A stretch of 64,000 bases of DNA, taken from assembly GCF_004210375.1 (NCBI RefSeq), contig NC_134833.1, positions 149,660,127 through 149,724,126 on the forward strand. Direction: 5' to 3'. Of this stretch, positions 27,337-35,996 are shown piece after piece. The stretch comes from Tachypleus tridentatus (Eukaryota > Arthropoda > Merostomata > Xiphosura > Limulidae). The position numbers and the translations under genes are program-made. A model generated the notes under the pieces. The model was not told the DNA's origin, did no database searches, and saw only the letters and a list, made by a program, of their open reading frames with translations. Each line of letters opens with the position of its first letter. The first letter of the stretch is position 1.

Positions 27337-27450
27337 ATCCCCAATTGGCACAGTAGTAAGTTTACGGATTTACAACGTTAAAATCAGGGGTTTGATTCCC
27401 CTCGGTGGACTCGGCAGATAGCCCGTATAAGAAAATCACACAAACACTAA
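27337..27450 (+). mobile_element. SINE family 3, triplication copy 3
   Basis: Same head as the two preceding copies, but the 3' part reads GGACTCGGCAGATAGCCCG and then AAGAAAATCACACAAACAC. This is closer to the family-typical 3' end, suggesting it is the least altered of the three. Confidence 0.8.
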
Positions 27451-28167
27451 AGAAGTTTAGTAGAAGGTTTATTGAGTTACAACAAGTATTGACTAACATA
27501 CTGATTAGCTTATAGAAGTACTACCACTTGGTCAGTCTTCTCTCTGGACAAACTGAATTAAACAACTGTATTCATAACCACTGTATTCGTGTTTACATGT
27601 TAGTCGAGATCATCAAATTCTTTGCATCATCCTTAACCTTCTAGGTATTCAAACACTAGTTGGCTGAAATAACTGTTAGAAAAGATTACTTTTGTTCCTT
27701 CTTTTAATATGCAATACCTAAAACAATTTATAAAATGTGAATGACTTTACTTGAATAATCACAATCAAAATTTGCCCCTCGTCTATTTTTGTCATATAGG
27801 GCAAACCTAACATAATGGGATATCTCCAGCAATGAACATTTACATTGTCCCACAAGACAAATTGCTGCCCTGAAAAACAAAGTTCTGCTGCCCTAGAAAA
27901 GAAAATTCTTCTGCCTTAGTCAGTCAAATTTCATTTTTCTTCTGTGTCCATCACTCCCTCTTTCATTTTCAAGTAGCCTCAATACCATTCTGGTTTCATT
28001 GAACACAGGTCAGGTAGAATATTCGGCGCTTGACCAGTGGAAGTAGGTTTTGTAGGGGTACTCCTTACAGTAAATTCTCCAGTCATAGGATTTATTGACC
28101 TCACATCCATGAAGGGCCATAAATCCAACATGTGTCGTTGGATTCTTTTGGTTTTAACCTCAGAAAG
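27451..28167. other. No recognisable gene
   Basis: Mixed-composition sequence. The minus strand between about 27990 and 28170 is open for a stretch (contains INPMTGEFTV) and has more coding-like composition than its surroundings, but I cannot link it to a family and see no exon boundaries. Confidence 0.4.
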
Positions 28168-28337
28168 GAGAACAGGAAATGTATCTTATAACTTCTATCT
28201 TCTACAAGTATTCAACCCAGAAAGCAGTACCAAGTTTCCTCAACCTTGTCTTGAGAACAGGAAATGTATCTTATAACTTCTATCTTCTACAAGTATTCAA
28301 CCCAGAAAGCAGTACCAAGTTTCCTCAACCTTGTCTT
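28168..28337. repeat. 85-bp tandem duplication
   Basis: Two perfect or near-perfect 85-bp copies start at 28168 and 28253 with GAGAACAGGAAATGTATC and end at TTGTCTT. The identity indicates a recent duplication. Confidence 0.95.
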
Positions 28338-28493
28338 GCCAGTGCACATTTGCTACAGCCTTAACCACAAACTTTCCAGTACAGCCCCACGTGCAGGGGA
28401 TTAGAAACAACTGTTTCTGAGTAATCCGCTCGTCTCCAAAGGTCTCCAGTAAATCCCCGGAAGATCTTAAGTTATAATACTTGCCATATGATG

Positions 28494-28590
28494 AAAAATG
28501 GGCTATCTGTGTTGTGCCTGTTTGAGGTATTAAATACGATTTTTAGCATTATAAGCTTTCATACTTTTCACTGAACCACTGGGGCGCTGT
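28494..28590 (-). mobile_element. SINE family 2, degenerate copy
   Basis: Contains, in minus orientation, the family landmarks ATGGGCTATCTGTG (tail side), TTTTTAGCATTATAAG and CCACTGGGGCGC (head side). It is strongly diverged and has no visible target duplication. Confidence 0.6.
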
Positions 28591-29448
28591 AGTCTGCTTT
28601 AAAACGTACGCTGTACAAAAAAAGTAGTAAATTAGCGCAGTCGCTATTTTACTTTACGTTAGTTCAGATCTAGTTCTAAGTACTGAGTTCTGTGCTAATT
28701 ATAAAATGATTATTTAGTGATGTAAAAAAAATGTTGTTAACAACACAAAAGACGCGTTGTTTTCAGTTCAATCTGTGTTTATTAAATTGTGTTGTCACAC
28801 TTTCATTATGTGTGTGTAGATTGTACGTTATGTGTGTACATTAAACAACGTGTTTTTGTTAGTTACAGTTACTGAATTGTCCTTTTAAACACAGAACACA
28901 AATTGTGTTATTTTTAATACGTACATATAAATAATATTTTGATATAGAAGACGTTTGTCAATATCCTGACAACTAATAGTATTGGATACGAGGGTTTCTG
29001 TTAGACTTCTTCACTTGTCAGAAGATGATTGAACAATGGTTCTCGTGATTGTCAGCTGTGCAACTCCTAATAGAGAACGCTGTTGTCAGAAAATGTGTTT
29101 AATGTGTGTTTCTTATTTAATTTAAGAACACTTTTATAAAGCATACGATGCAGCAGAATGACAATTTTAAACCTTTATTATAGTAAAGTATACGTTCTCT
29201 CCCCCCCCTCCTTCAGACTGTTATTTTACCCATATGGGCTTATATGTAGCTAGGACTAGAATGACGACCCTCCTGGAATAGTGATAAGGTTGTTGTTTTT
29301 TCCTCGCTTCAAGAATCTTTTATTATTTTTGTGCTTAACTGATTTGTATGCATGAGAAACACGAGGGTTCACATAAGAAGAAAATAATACTGCCTGTTGC
29401 AGAGCTAACTGTGAGCAAAGAAATGTATTGTTTTATCAGATGTGATAG
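28591..29448. other. No recognisable gene
   Basis: AT-rich sequence with TG-rich patches (28800-28860) and a short C run near 29205. No transposon or exon was recognised. Confidence 0.5.
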
Positions 29449-29456
29449 TTATATAA
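29449..29456. repeat. Target-site duplication of the hAT element (left)
   Basis: TTATATAA directly before the element is repeated exactly at 32511-32518. Eight bases is the length diagnostic of hAT transposition. Confidence 0.95.
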
Positions 29457-29932
29457 CAGGGGTGTGCAACAGGCGGCCCGCGGGCCACAACTCGGCCCGC
29501 CAAGCCATTTAGTGTGGCCCTAGTTGTTGTAATCTAACCATGTGGCCTGATCTGTAATCCAACGCAAATGGAATATTTTTAAAAGCATCGATCCTACGGG
29601 ATTCCTAGGCTTCGACTCGACAAACTTCTAAAATTATCTTTGCTAGAGAGGAGCAGGCCGAATTCGATTGGTCGGCCTCCTTAGGGCATGAATAGGTGAC
29701 GTGCACTAGCACTATTGTCTACGACTCAACGTCATGTCCTGAACCTCGCCTTCGCCCGCTGGCGACAATTTTCCCTAACCTCTGCTGTCCGTCATTCATT
29801 ATTGGTGAAAATTTTATTACCTTTTACAGTTACTACAAGAGATTGAAGGTAAATTGATTATTATTTAGCATATTGTTGTGACTTTACTGAATTTATTAAA
29901 ATTTTGCTTTCAGATGCATCTGATTCTATGTA

Positions 29933-30383
29933 CAGTGTGACCTCGTTATTCGCGGGGTTACGTTCTTTACCCTCCCGCGAATAGCGAAAACCGCGAATAT
30001 TGATGCAGTTTTAAAACGTATATGTATGCGATTATATACTATATGAAATGCTTCCAAAACACTAATGATACTTATACTCATTGATGCAGTAATAATGTAG
30101 CAATAATGCATACTGTTATGTATTTCACTAAATTGTACCGTGCGTTACCAGGCTGTGCTTTGCCGTTTGCGTTGTTGGGGAAGCTGAGGCAGTCAGCCAA
30201 TAGCAGTCCAATCTTGTTTGGTGAAGACGACAATTGATAAAAACGGCTTGATTGAGTAAATACAACAGAAATCTCCTCGAAAAGCCCTTTCAGTCTCTGT
30301 GACCTACAAAAACGCAGTTCGCGCATAACCCGCGAATATGCGGGGCCGCGAATGGCGAACCGCGAATAGGCGAGGTCACACTG
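29933..30383. mobile_element. pogo/Tigger-like MITE nested in the hAT element
   Basis: A 451-bp element starts CAGTGTGACCTCGTTATTCG and ends with the inverted form (CGAGGTCACACTG), with TA on both sides (29931-29932 and 30384-30385). TA duplication and CAGT...ACCTCG-type termini resemble pogo/Tigger elements. Additional subterminal CCGCGAATA repeats occur at both ends. It has no transposase reading frame, so it is non-autonomous. It lies upstream of the hAT coding region, in what was probably the 5' untranslated part or intron. Confidence 0.9.
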
Positions 30384-30544
30384 TATTTTGCTATTCTCAA
30401 TTAATTTAAGTACCGGAAGGCTATGATCGGGATGCCAATTTAGAAACATGTGTTTCTGTCCATAAGAGGTTCCATGTGTAAATAAATTCTATGTTTTTTT
30501 CTACTTTGCTATTTTCGTGAGAATAATTTTTGTTTTGATTTCAG

Positions 30545-32347
30545 GGCTAGTAAAGCCCTGTCAGCAGTTAAGAAACGAAAAATTGATGATGAGGGAAGGT
30601 TATTCAACAGTGAATGGTGCACAAAATATCTTGTTGTCCCACATAATCAAGGTGTTGTCTGCCTCGTCTGTCAAACTACAATTGCAGTCATGAAAGAGTA
30701 CAATATTAAGCGACATTACGCAACTAAGCACTCCTCCCAGTTTGATGAAATTGCTGGTCAGGCACGAAAGGACAAAATTGAACATTTAAAAACATCCATT
30801 GAAAAGCAACAAGGTGTTTTTACCACTTTCAAGAAAAATTCAGAACTGGTGACAAAACTGAGTTTTAAGCTTTGTGAATGTATGGCAGAAAAGGGAAAGC
30901 CTTTCAGTGATGGAGAATTTATTAAAATTGTTTAACAATATTCACAGAATATGCATGTCCAGAGAAAAATATTTGGTGGAGCAAACTAGCCTTTCCTGCT
31001 TTACTGTCTCACGCAGGACAAAAGATCTTTCAGAGGACATCAAAGAAACTTTGAAAGAGAGATTGAATTCGTGTGAAGCTTTCAGTCTGGCTTTGGATGA
31101 AAGCACTGATATCAATGACACATCCCAACTTGTCATTTTCATCAGAGCTGTTACTGCAGGCTTTGATGTTTTCGAAGAGTTTTAGATATGGCAAGCCTTT
31201 CCTCCACAACCACAGGACAGGATATTTGTGAACAAGTGCTTAAGGTTGTAGAAAAGTTTGAACTGAATCCTTATAAATTATGTGGTGTTACAACAGATGG
31301 TGCTCCTTCCATGACAGGTAGGACAAATGGATTCACCAAGAAATTTCTAACTGCAATTGGAGCACAAGACGTAGTTGTAAGCCATTGCATTATTCACCAA
31401 GAGAGCTTGTGCACCAAAGTTCTGGATTTTGCAGAAGTCATGAAAATGTCGTTCAATGCGTAAATTATATTCGAACACGAGGATTAAATCATCGACAATT
31501 TAAAACTTTTTTAGATGAGCTGGACAGTGAGTATTCAGATGTTTTGTACTTCTCTGCTGTACGTTGGCTTAGTAGAGCTGCTACTTTGAAGAGATTCTGG
31601 AATCTGCGAGAGGAGATTAAGTTCTTCATGGAGAGCAAACGTCAGAATGTGGACTTCTTGAGCAATGAGAACTGGCTGAATGACTTAGCATTCCTCACAG
31701 ACATTACACAGCATCTGTCTGATTTAAACTTAAAACTACAAGGGAAAAGTCAACTTGTGAATAAGTTGTTTGAGCATATTTGTGCTTTTGAGAAGAAATT
31801 GGAACTTTTCCAGGTTCAGTTGAGAAGAGCCATATTGACCCATTTTACATGTCTTGCGACCAGGAAACTGGAATTTCCTAATCTGGATTGCACCAAATAT
31901 GGAACCAGTGTACAAAAGCTGCGTGATGAGTTTGCAAACAGATTTCCAGATTTCAGACAAACTGAAATTAGATTGAAATTGTTCGCTCAACCTTTTGATT
32001 TGGCAGTGGAAGACAGTCCTGATGATTGCCAAATGGAACTCATTGAACTGCAGGCTGACATGGACACTAAAAGGAAATTCTCTGAAAACAGTTTGCTAGA
32101 CTTTTACAAACTCTGTGTACGTGAAAAGTTTCCCAATTTGTCCCGTCATGCACAAAGAATTGCCTCCCTTTTTGGTAGCACCTACTGCTGTGAGCAATTT
32201 TTCTCCAAAATGAAGCTCATCAAAACCAAATGTAGAAGTCAGCTGACTGATGAACATTTGACCAGTCAGTTAAGAGTGGCAACCACTTCTGTCAAAGCTG
32301 ATATTGACAAGCTCTGCAAGGACTCTAAATTTCAAGTGTCGCACTAA
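30545..32347 (+). pseudogene. hAT transposase (GTF2IRD2/Charlie-like), at least three frameshifts
   Basis: Transposases of this family bind the element ends and carry out cut-and-paste with an RNase H-like DDE core. Here the coding region follows an acceptor-like TTGATTTCAG at 30535-30544. A CTG at 30558-30560 sits where the family's initiator Met would be expected (followed by SAVKKRKIDDEG). Then come a BED-like zinc finger (CLVC...HYATKH, 30657-30732), KGKPFSDGEF, a first frame break near 30930, LALDESTD (first catalytic Asp region, about 31090), a second break near 31183, TTDGAPSMTG (about 31290), the CxxH motif SHCIIH (about 31380), a third break near 31440, RWLSRAATLK (about 31565), and a hAT C-terminal dimerisation segment (RIASLFGSTYCCEQFFS, about 32155) ending at TAA 32345. 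Apart from the breaks, reading frames are well kept, so decay is fairly recent. Confidence 0.93.
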
Positions 32348-32510
32348 AATGATCACTCATGCAAAAATATAAAATATTATTGCTTGCATTTTGAGAATTT
32401 TTTTTTAATTTATTGTGCATGTACACGAATAAGCTTGTTTTTTAAGTGGCCCCGCTTGATTGATGAAGTTGGTTATATGGCCCACCGACGAAAAATGTTG
32501 CACACCCCTG

Positions 32511-32518
32511 TTATATAA
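32511..32518. repeat. Target-site duplication of the hAT element (right)
   Basis: TTATATAA, identical to 29449-29456, directly follows the right terminal inverted repeat. Confidence 0.95.
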
Positions 32519-33147
32519 AATATAAAAACGAAGCCCTAACAATAGATTGATTGACGCCGAGTTTCACACGTTAAGTTTGTTACAGTCACAAAAGATAAAA
32601 GAGAACAAACTTAAATATAATTAAATGTAACAGAAGATTATTAATCATTGGTTGTATTTTATTTAGTAAACTAGTCATTTGTTTTGGTTTGTAAACGCTT
32701 GGATAAAATTGTAAGTTAGTTAAATTATGGCTCAGAGCCAAATTTTGTACTTGTGGTGTTAAAATACTCATTGTTTGATCACAATAAGGTCTTCCACCAG
32801 GATTTAGGGTTAACATCACCGAGTGTAATGAAGGCTCTTGGTGATTAATAATATCGTTAATTTTACTCAGAGAGATTGTAACAAGTTCATTAAAAATGAT
32901 ATTCTTGTACAAACTATTGCAACATGTAGCAATCCGCGACCCTCGGTTCCCCATCACACCAAACAGGTTCGTCTTTTCAGCCGTTAGGGCGTTATAATTA
33001 ATTTTAGAGACGAAACATTAAACATTTATCTTCAAAAATGTTGGGTAATAAATAAAACACATTATTCGAAAATTCCATACAATAACATTTATGAATACCT
33101 AAAACATAAACTACAATATTGTAAGTCGTACAATAAGTAAAAGTTTT
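32519..33147. other. No recognisable gene
   Basis: AT-rich. The minus strand is open over 32586-32957, but the composition and the predicted peptide give no family signal. Confidence 0.45.
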
Positions 33148-33309
33148 CAGTGTATGTGCAGGTATCAAGTATCTGCGGGTCGCGGGTTCAAATCTCTCTC
33201 ACATCGAACATGTTCGTTCTTTCAGCTGTAGGATCGTCATTATATTATAGTAAATCTCACTATTCATTATTAAAAGAGTTAGAGGTGTTAGCTAAGTACA
33301 TTCTCTAGT

Positions 33310-33671
33310 CTTTGTTGTTGTTTTGGAATTAAACACAAAGTTACACAATGGGCTATCTGTGTTTTTGCGCCAAACATGCTCGCCCTCCAAGCCGTGGGGC
33401 GTTATAATGTTACAGTCAATCCCACTATTCGTTGGTAAAAGAGTAGCCCAAGAGTTGGCGGTGGGTGGTGATGACTAGCTGCCTTCCCTCTAGTCTTACA
33501 CTGCTAAGTTAGGGACGGCTAGCACAGATAGCGCTCGAGTAGCTTTGTGCGATATTCCAAAAAACAAACAAACAATCTGTGTTTTGCCCACCATGGATAT
33601 CAAAATCCAGTTTCTAGCGGTGTGAGTCTGCAGGTATATCGCTGTGCCACTGAAGAGCACGTTCAATGCTC
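33310..33671 (-). mobile_element. SINE family 2, inserted in a family 1 copy and itself split
   Basis: The minus-strand copy has its tail side at TTTGTTGTTGTTTTGGAATT, interrupted after GGGCTATCTGTG, and resumes at 33588 with CCACCATGGATATC to end at the head CTGTGCCACTG. The flanking repeat TTCTCTAGT at 33301-33309 and 33672-33680 is its target duplication. The head region has a tRNA-like TTACAA anticodon loop in related copies. Confidence 0.85.
33369..33574 (+). mobile_element. SINE family 1, innermost copy of the three-layer nest
   Basis: A 5'-truncated copy starts at GCCAAACATGCTCGCCC and keeps the full body (CTATTCGTTGGTAAAAGAG, GGCGGTGGGTGGTG) and an AAAC tail. The flanking direct repeat ATCTGTGTTTTTGC (33355-33368) and ATCTGTGTTTTGC (33575-33587) is the target duplication inside the family 2 element. 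Low divergence fits its being the youngest layer. Confidence 0.93.
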
Positions 33672-33954
33672 TTCTCTAGTATCTAATCCCCTCACTGCAA
33701 AATTAAGGACGGTTAGCGCAGATATCTCTTATTTACCTTTGCGCAAAATTCAAAACAAACAAATTACAAAAGGACTAAATAAAAACATTGTTAGCAAAAT
33801 ACTGTACGATCCATATTCTGTAATTACATTTTAATTATTGAAGAGAAATAGTTTGATCTTTAAAGTGATAAGCCCGCTAGGAGGCTAAGAGATATTTTAT
33901 CTTTTAACAATAAATGGTCGCTGAGTTACTGCACTGTCTTTGATATAACATAGA

Positions 33955-34075
33955 AACATAAACACTCGACAAGGCACACTGGGCTATCTGCTGAGTCCAC
34001 CGAGGGGAATCGAACTCCTGATTTTAGCTCTGTAAACTATTAGACTTACCGTTGTACTAGCGAGGAACTAATCTC
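33955..34075 (-). mobile_element. SINE family 3, single copy
   Basis: Minus orientation: tail side CACACTGGGCTATCTGC, B-box region GGGGAATCGAACTCC, anticodon region TGTAAACTATTAGAC, and head ACTAGCGAGGAACTA. No target duplication was identified. Confidence 0.75.
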
Positions 34076-34125
34076 TTACTGGTGGGTTCTGCTGTAATAC
34101 AAACATTAAATTAACCTATGTCAAC

Positions 34126-34185
34126 TTTAGTTTTGTTGTTGCTGTCTTTTGCACTTAAACACAAAACTGTGCTGCCCTCTATAAT
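34126..34185 (-). mobile_element. SINE family 2, truncated tail fragment
   Basis: Only the tail-side portion is recognisable (TTTTGTTGTTGCTG, CACTTAAACACAAAACTG). Confidence 0.5.
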
Positions 34186-34240
34186 GCTGGTTTGTTCGTA
34201 ACAAAACAACAAATGATTAAACTATCCAATGGACTAAATG

Positions 34241-34654
34241 TTTGTTTGTTTTGAATTTCGCATAAAGCTACTCGAGGAGTGTCTACGCTAGCCGTCCCTA
34301 ATTTTGCAGTGTACGACTAGAGGGTTGTTGTTGTTCTTTTGAATTCAGTACAAAGCTACAGAATGGGCTATCTGTGCTCTACCCACCACGGGTATCGTAA
34401 CTCGGTTTTTAGCGTTGTAAGTCCGCAGAGATACCGCTGAGCCACTGGGGGGCACGACTAGAGGGAACGCAGCTAGTCATCACCACCCACCGCCAACTTT
34501 TGGGATACTCTTTTACCAACGAATAGTGGGATTGACCGTCACATTATAACGCCCCCACGGCTGAAAGGGCGAACATATTTGGAGTGACGGGAATTCGAAC
34601 CCGCAACCCTCGGATTGTGAGTCGAGTGCCTTAACCACCTAGCCATGCCGGGCC
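34241..34654 (-). mobile_element. SINE family 1, full-length copy split by a family 2 SINE
   Basis: The minus strand contains the complete element from an (AAAC) tail (TTTGTTTGTTTTGAATTTCG) to the tRNA-like 5' end CCATGCCGGGCC at 34654, with the anticodon region GATTGTGAGTCGAG and B box GGAATTCGAACCC. It is interrupted at 34325-34453 by another SINE. Confidence 0.93.
34325..34453 (-). mobile_element. SINE family 2 nested in a family 1 copy, 12-bp TSD
   Basis: A 129-bp complete family 2 element in minus orientation. The flanking direct repeat ACGACTAGAGGG (34313-34324 and 34454-34465) is a perfect target duplication in the host SINE, which defines both ends of family 2 exactly. The head reads CCACTGGGGGGC in reverse and the B-box region CGGGTATCGTAAC. 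Confidence 0.95.
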
Positions 34655-34965
34655 GTTACTTTATGTAATATAGATGTTTCAAAAAATTAGAAAGCAATAA
34701 AATATACGTCTGACCATTCCGCTTCTTTTAGTGTCCATATTTAACTTAGTGTTTCTAATGTTGTGGCCTGTATTTTTAATATTGTAATTTTCTGTTCACT
34801 AGAAAGAGTTTATATGCAGTCTTGAAGTTTCAAGAAAATTTAGGCTTAAGTGGAATCATGGAACTTAAGTGGAATTATGTAGCAAACTAGATCGATGTTA
34901 AAAATTCTGGACTGCATGGTATAGTTAATGCATCTGTTTGTCTTTGATTCAGTTAGAAAGTTAAT

Positions 34966-35102
34966 TCACTTCCAGTGGCACAGCGATATATTTGCGGACT
35001 TACAACGCTACAATATGGGTTTTGATATCCACGGTGGGCAATGCATAGATGGCCCAATGTGTAGCTTTGTGCTTAATTACAAACAAACAAACAAACAAAC
35101 AA
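34966..35102 (+). mobile_element. SINE family 2, plus orientation
   Basis: Head CCAGTGGCACAGCG, GCGGACTTACAACGC (tRNA-Val-UAC-like loop), B-box-like GGTTTTGATATCC, then GTGGGCAATGCATAGATGGC, GTGTAGCTTTGTGC, and an (AAAC) tail. Confidence 0.9.
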
Positions 35103-35764
35103 AGTTACGTAGCCAGCATGTTTTTTTTATTTATCAGTTAGAAAGAAACATTTGCGTGTAAATAACGTGAATTATATTTTGTAACTTATTCGTTCATTAG
35201 TTTCTGAATTCCTGCTGAATATGTTTTTATTTCTTTTCGGTAAGTCCTCCCAGTGAACGCAGCCTGTATGAAACATTATTGAAGAAACAAAATAATTCGT
35301 TTTCTCTAACGTAAAGTGAACTAGAATTAGCGTAATATTTTATAAATAATCAAGAGGAAGTCGCGCAACAATAGAATACGTTACACAACGCTGTATTCTG
35401 TGTGTACATTGTATAAGTAATATTTGTTGTTTATAAAGCAGCTCAACGGTTGCTCCACAATGCGTCAGCAAACTTATACTAAAAATACAGATATCCCATT
35501 ATGTTGCTATGAGCTTAGCAACAACAACATAAATTTATGAAGTTAAAATGATCATGTTTCATGTATTTTTTTTTTATTTTTAAAAGCAATAAAATTGCAC
35601 AAACTAAATATTTGTTGATGTTAAAAAGTTTCTTCTTTGTTGAGAAATCGATTAAAACAAAACTTCTGAAAAGTTTGGTACATGAACTTATTAAACGTTT
35701 TATAAATTTCTCTGGTATGAACTTAATTTACACTAATCAAAACTCAGAAAAGATACTATAAAAA
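35103..35764. other. No recognisable gene
   Basis: AT-rich sequence. Open stretches at 35561-35761 are K/F/I-rich translations of AT-rich DNA. Confidence 0.5.
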
Positions 35765-35766
35765 CA

Positions 35767-35996
35767 GGTCCATGACCATGCGGATAAGGCACTCGACTCG
35801 TAATTTGAGGGTCGGGGATTCGAATCCCCATCACACCAAACATGCTCACCCTTTCAGCCGTGGTGGGGTTATAACCATTCGTTGGTAAAAGAGTAGCCCA
35901 AGAGTTGGCGGTGGGTGGTGATGACTAGCTTCCTTCCCTCTAATCTTACACTGCTAAATTAGTCCCGTGAAGCTTTGCGTGAAATTCAAAACAAAC
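35767..35996 (+). mobile_element. SINE family 1, internally deleted
   Basis: The complete tRNA-like head (GGTCCATGACCATGCGG, CGACTCGTAATTTGAGG, B box GGATTCGAATCCCC) leads to a body lacking the segment between GGGGTTATAA and CCATTCGTTGG. The tail is truncated after GAAATTCAAAACAAACC. Confidence 0.92.

Larger units (their letters stand above)
26749..27450. repeat. About 240-bp unit in three tandem copies, each containing a SINE
   Basis: Copies begin at 26749, 26992 and 27227, each with GATAATATTTACTACACG. Each copy has about 110 bp of unique sequence followed by a family 3 SINE. Copies 1 and 2 differ mainly in the length of the terminal CA run. Copy 3 differs at the SINE 3' end (GGACTCGGCAGATAGCCCG). 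The shared unique flank shows that the triplication happened after SINE insertion. Confidence 0.95.
29457..32510 (+). mobile_element. hAT DNA transposon, full length, inactive
   Basis: A 3054-bp element begins CAGGGGTGTGCAAC and ends GTTGCACACCCCTG, perfect 14-bp terminal inverted repeats of the hAT type, flanked by the 8-bp duplication TTATATAA. The subterminal left end is unusually GC-rich (GGCGGCCCGCGGGCC). Inside lie a transposase pseudogene on the plus strand and a MITE inserted at 29933-30383. Without the MITE the element would be about 2.6 kb, a normal length for an autonomous hAT. Ends and duplication are intact while the gene is broken, so it could only have moved in trans after decay began. 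Confidence 0.97.
33148..33760 (+). mobile_element. SINE family 1, old copy split by another SINE
   Basis: The left part (about 33160-33309) has GGGTCGCGGGTTCAAATC and a diverged body (TCTCACTATTCATTATTAAAAGAG). The right part (33672-33760) resumes with TTCTCTAGT, then CACTGCAAAATTAAGGACGG, GCGCAAAATTC and an AAAC tail. The insert at 33310-33671 is a family 2 SINE. The outer copy is the oldest of a three-layer nest. Confidence 0.85.
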
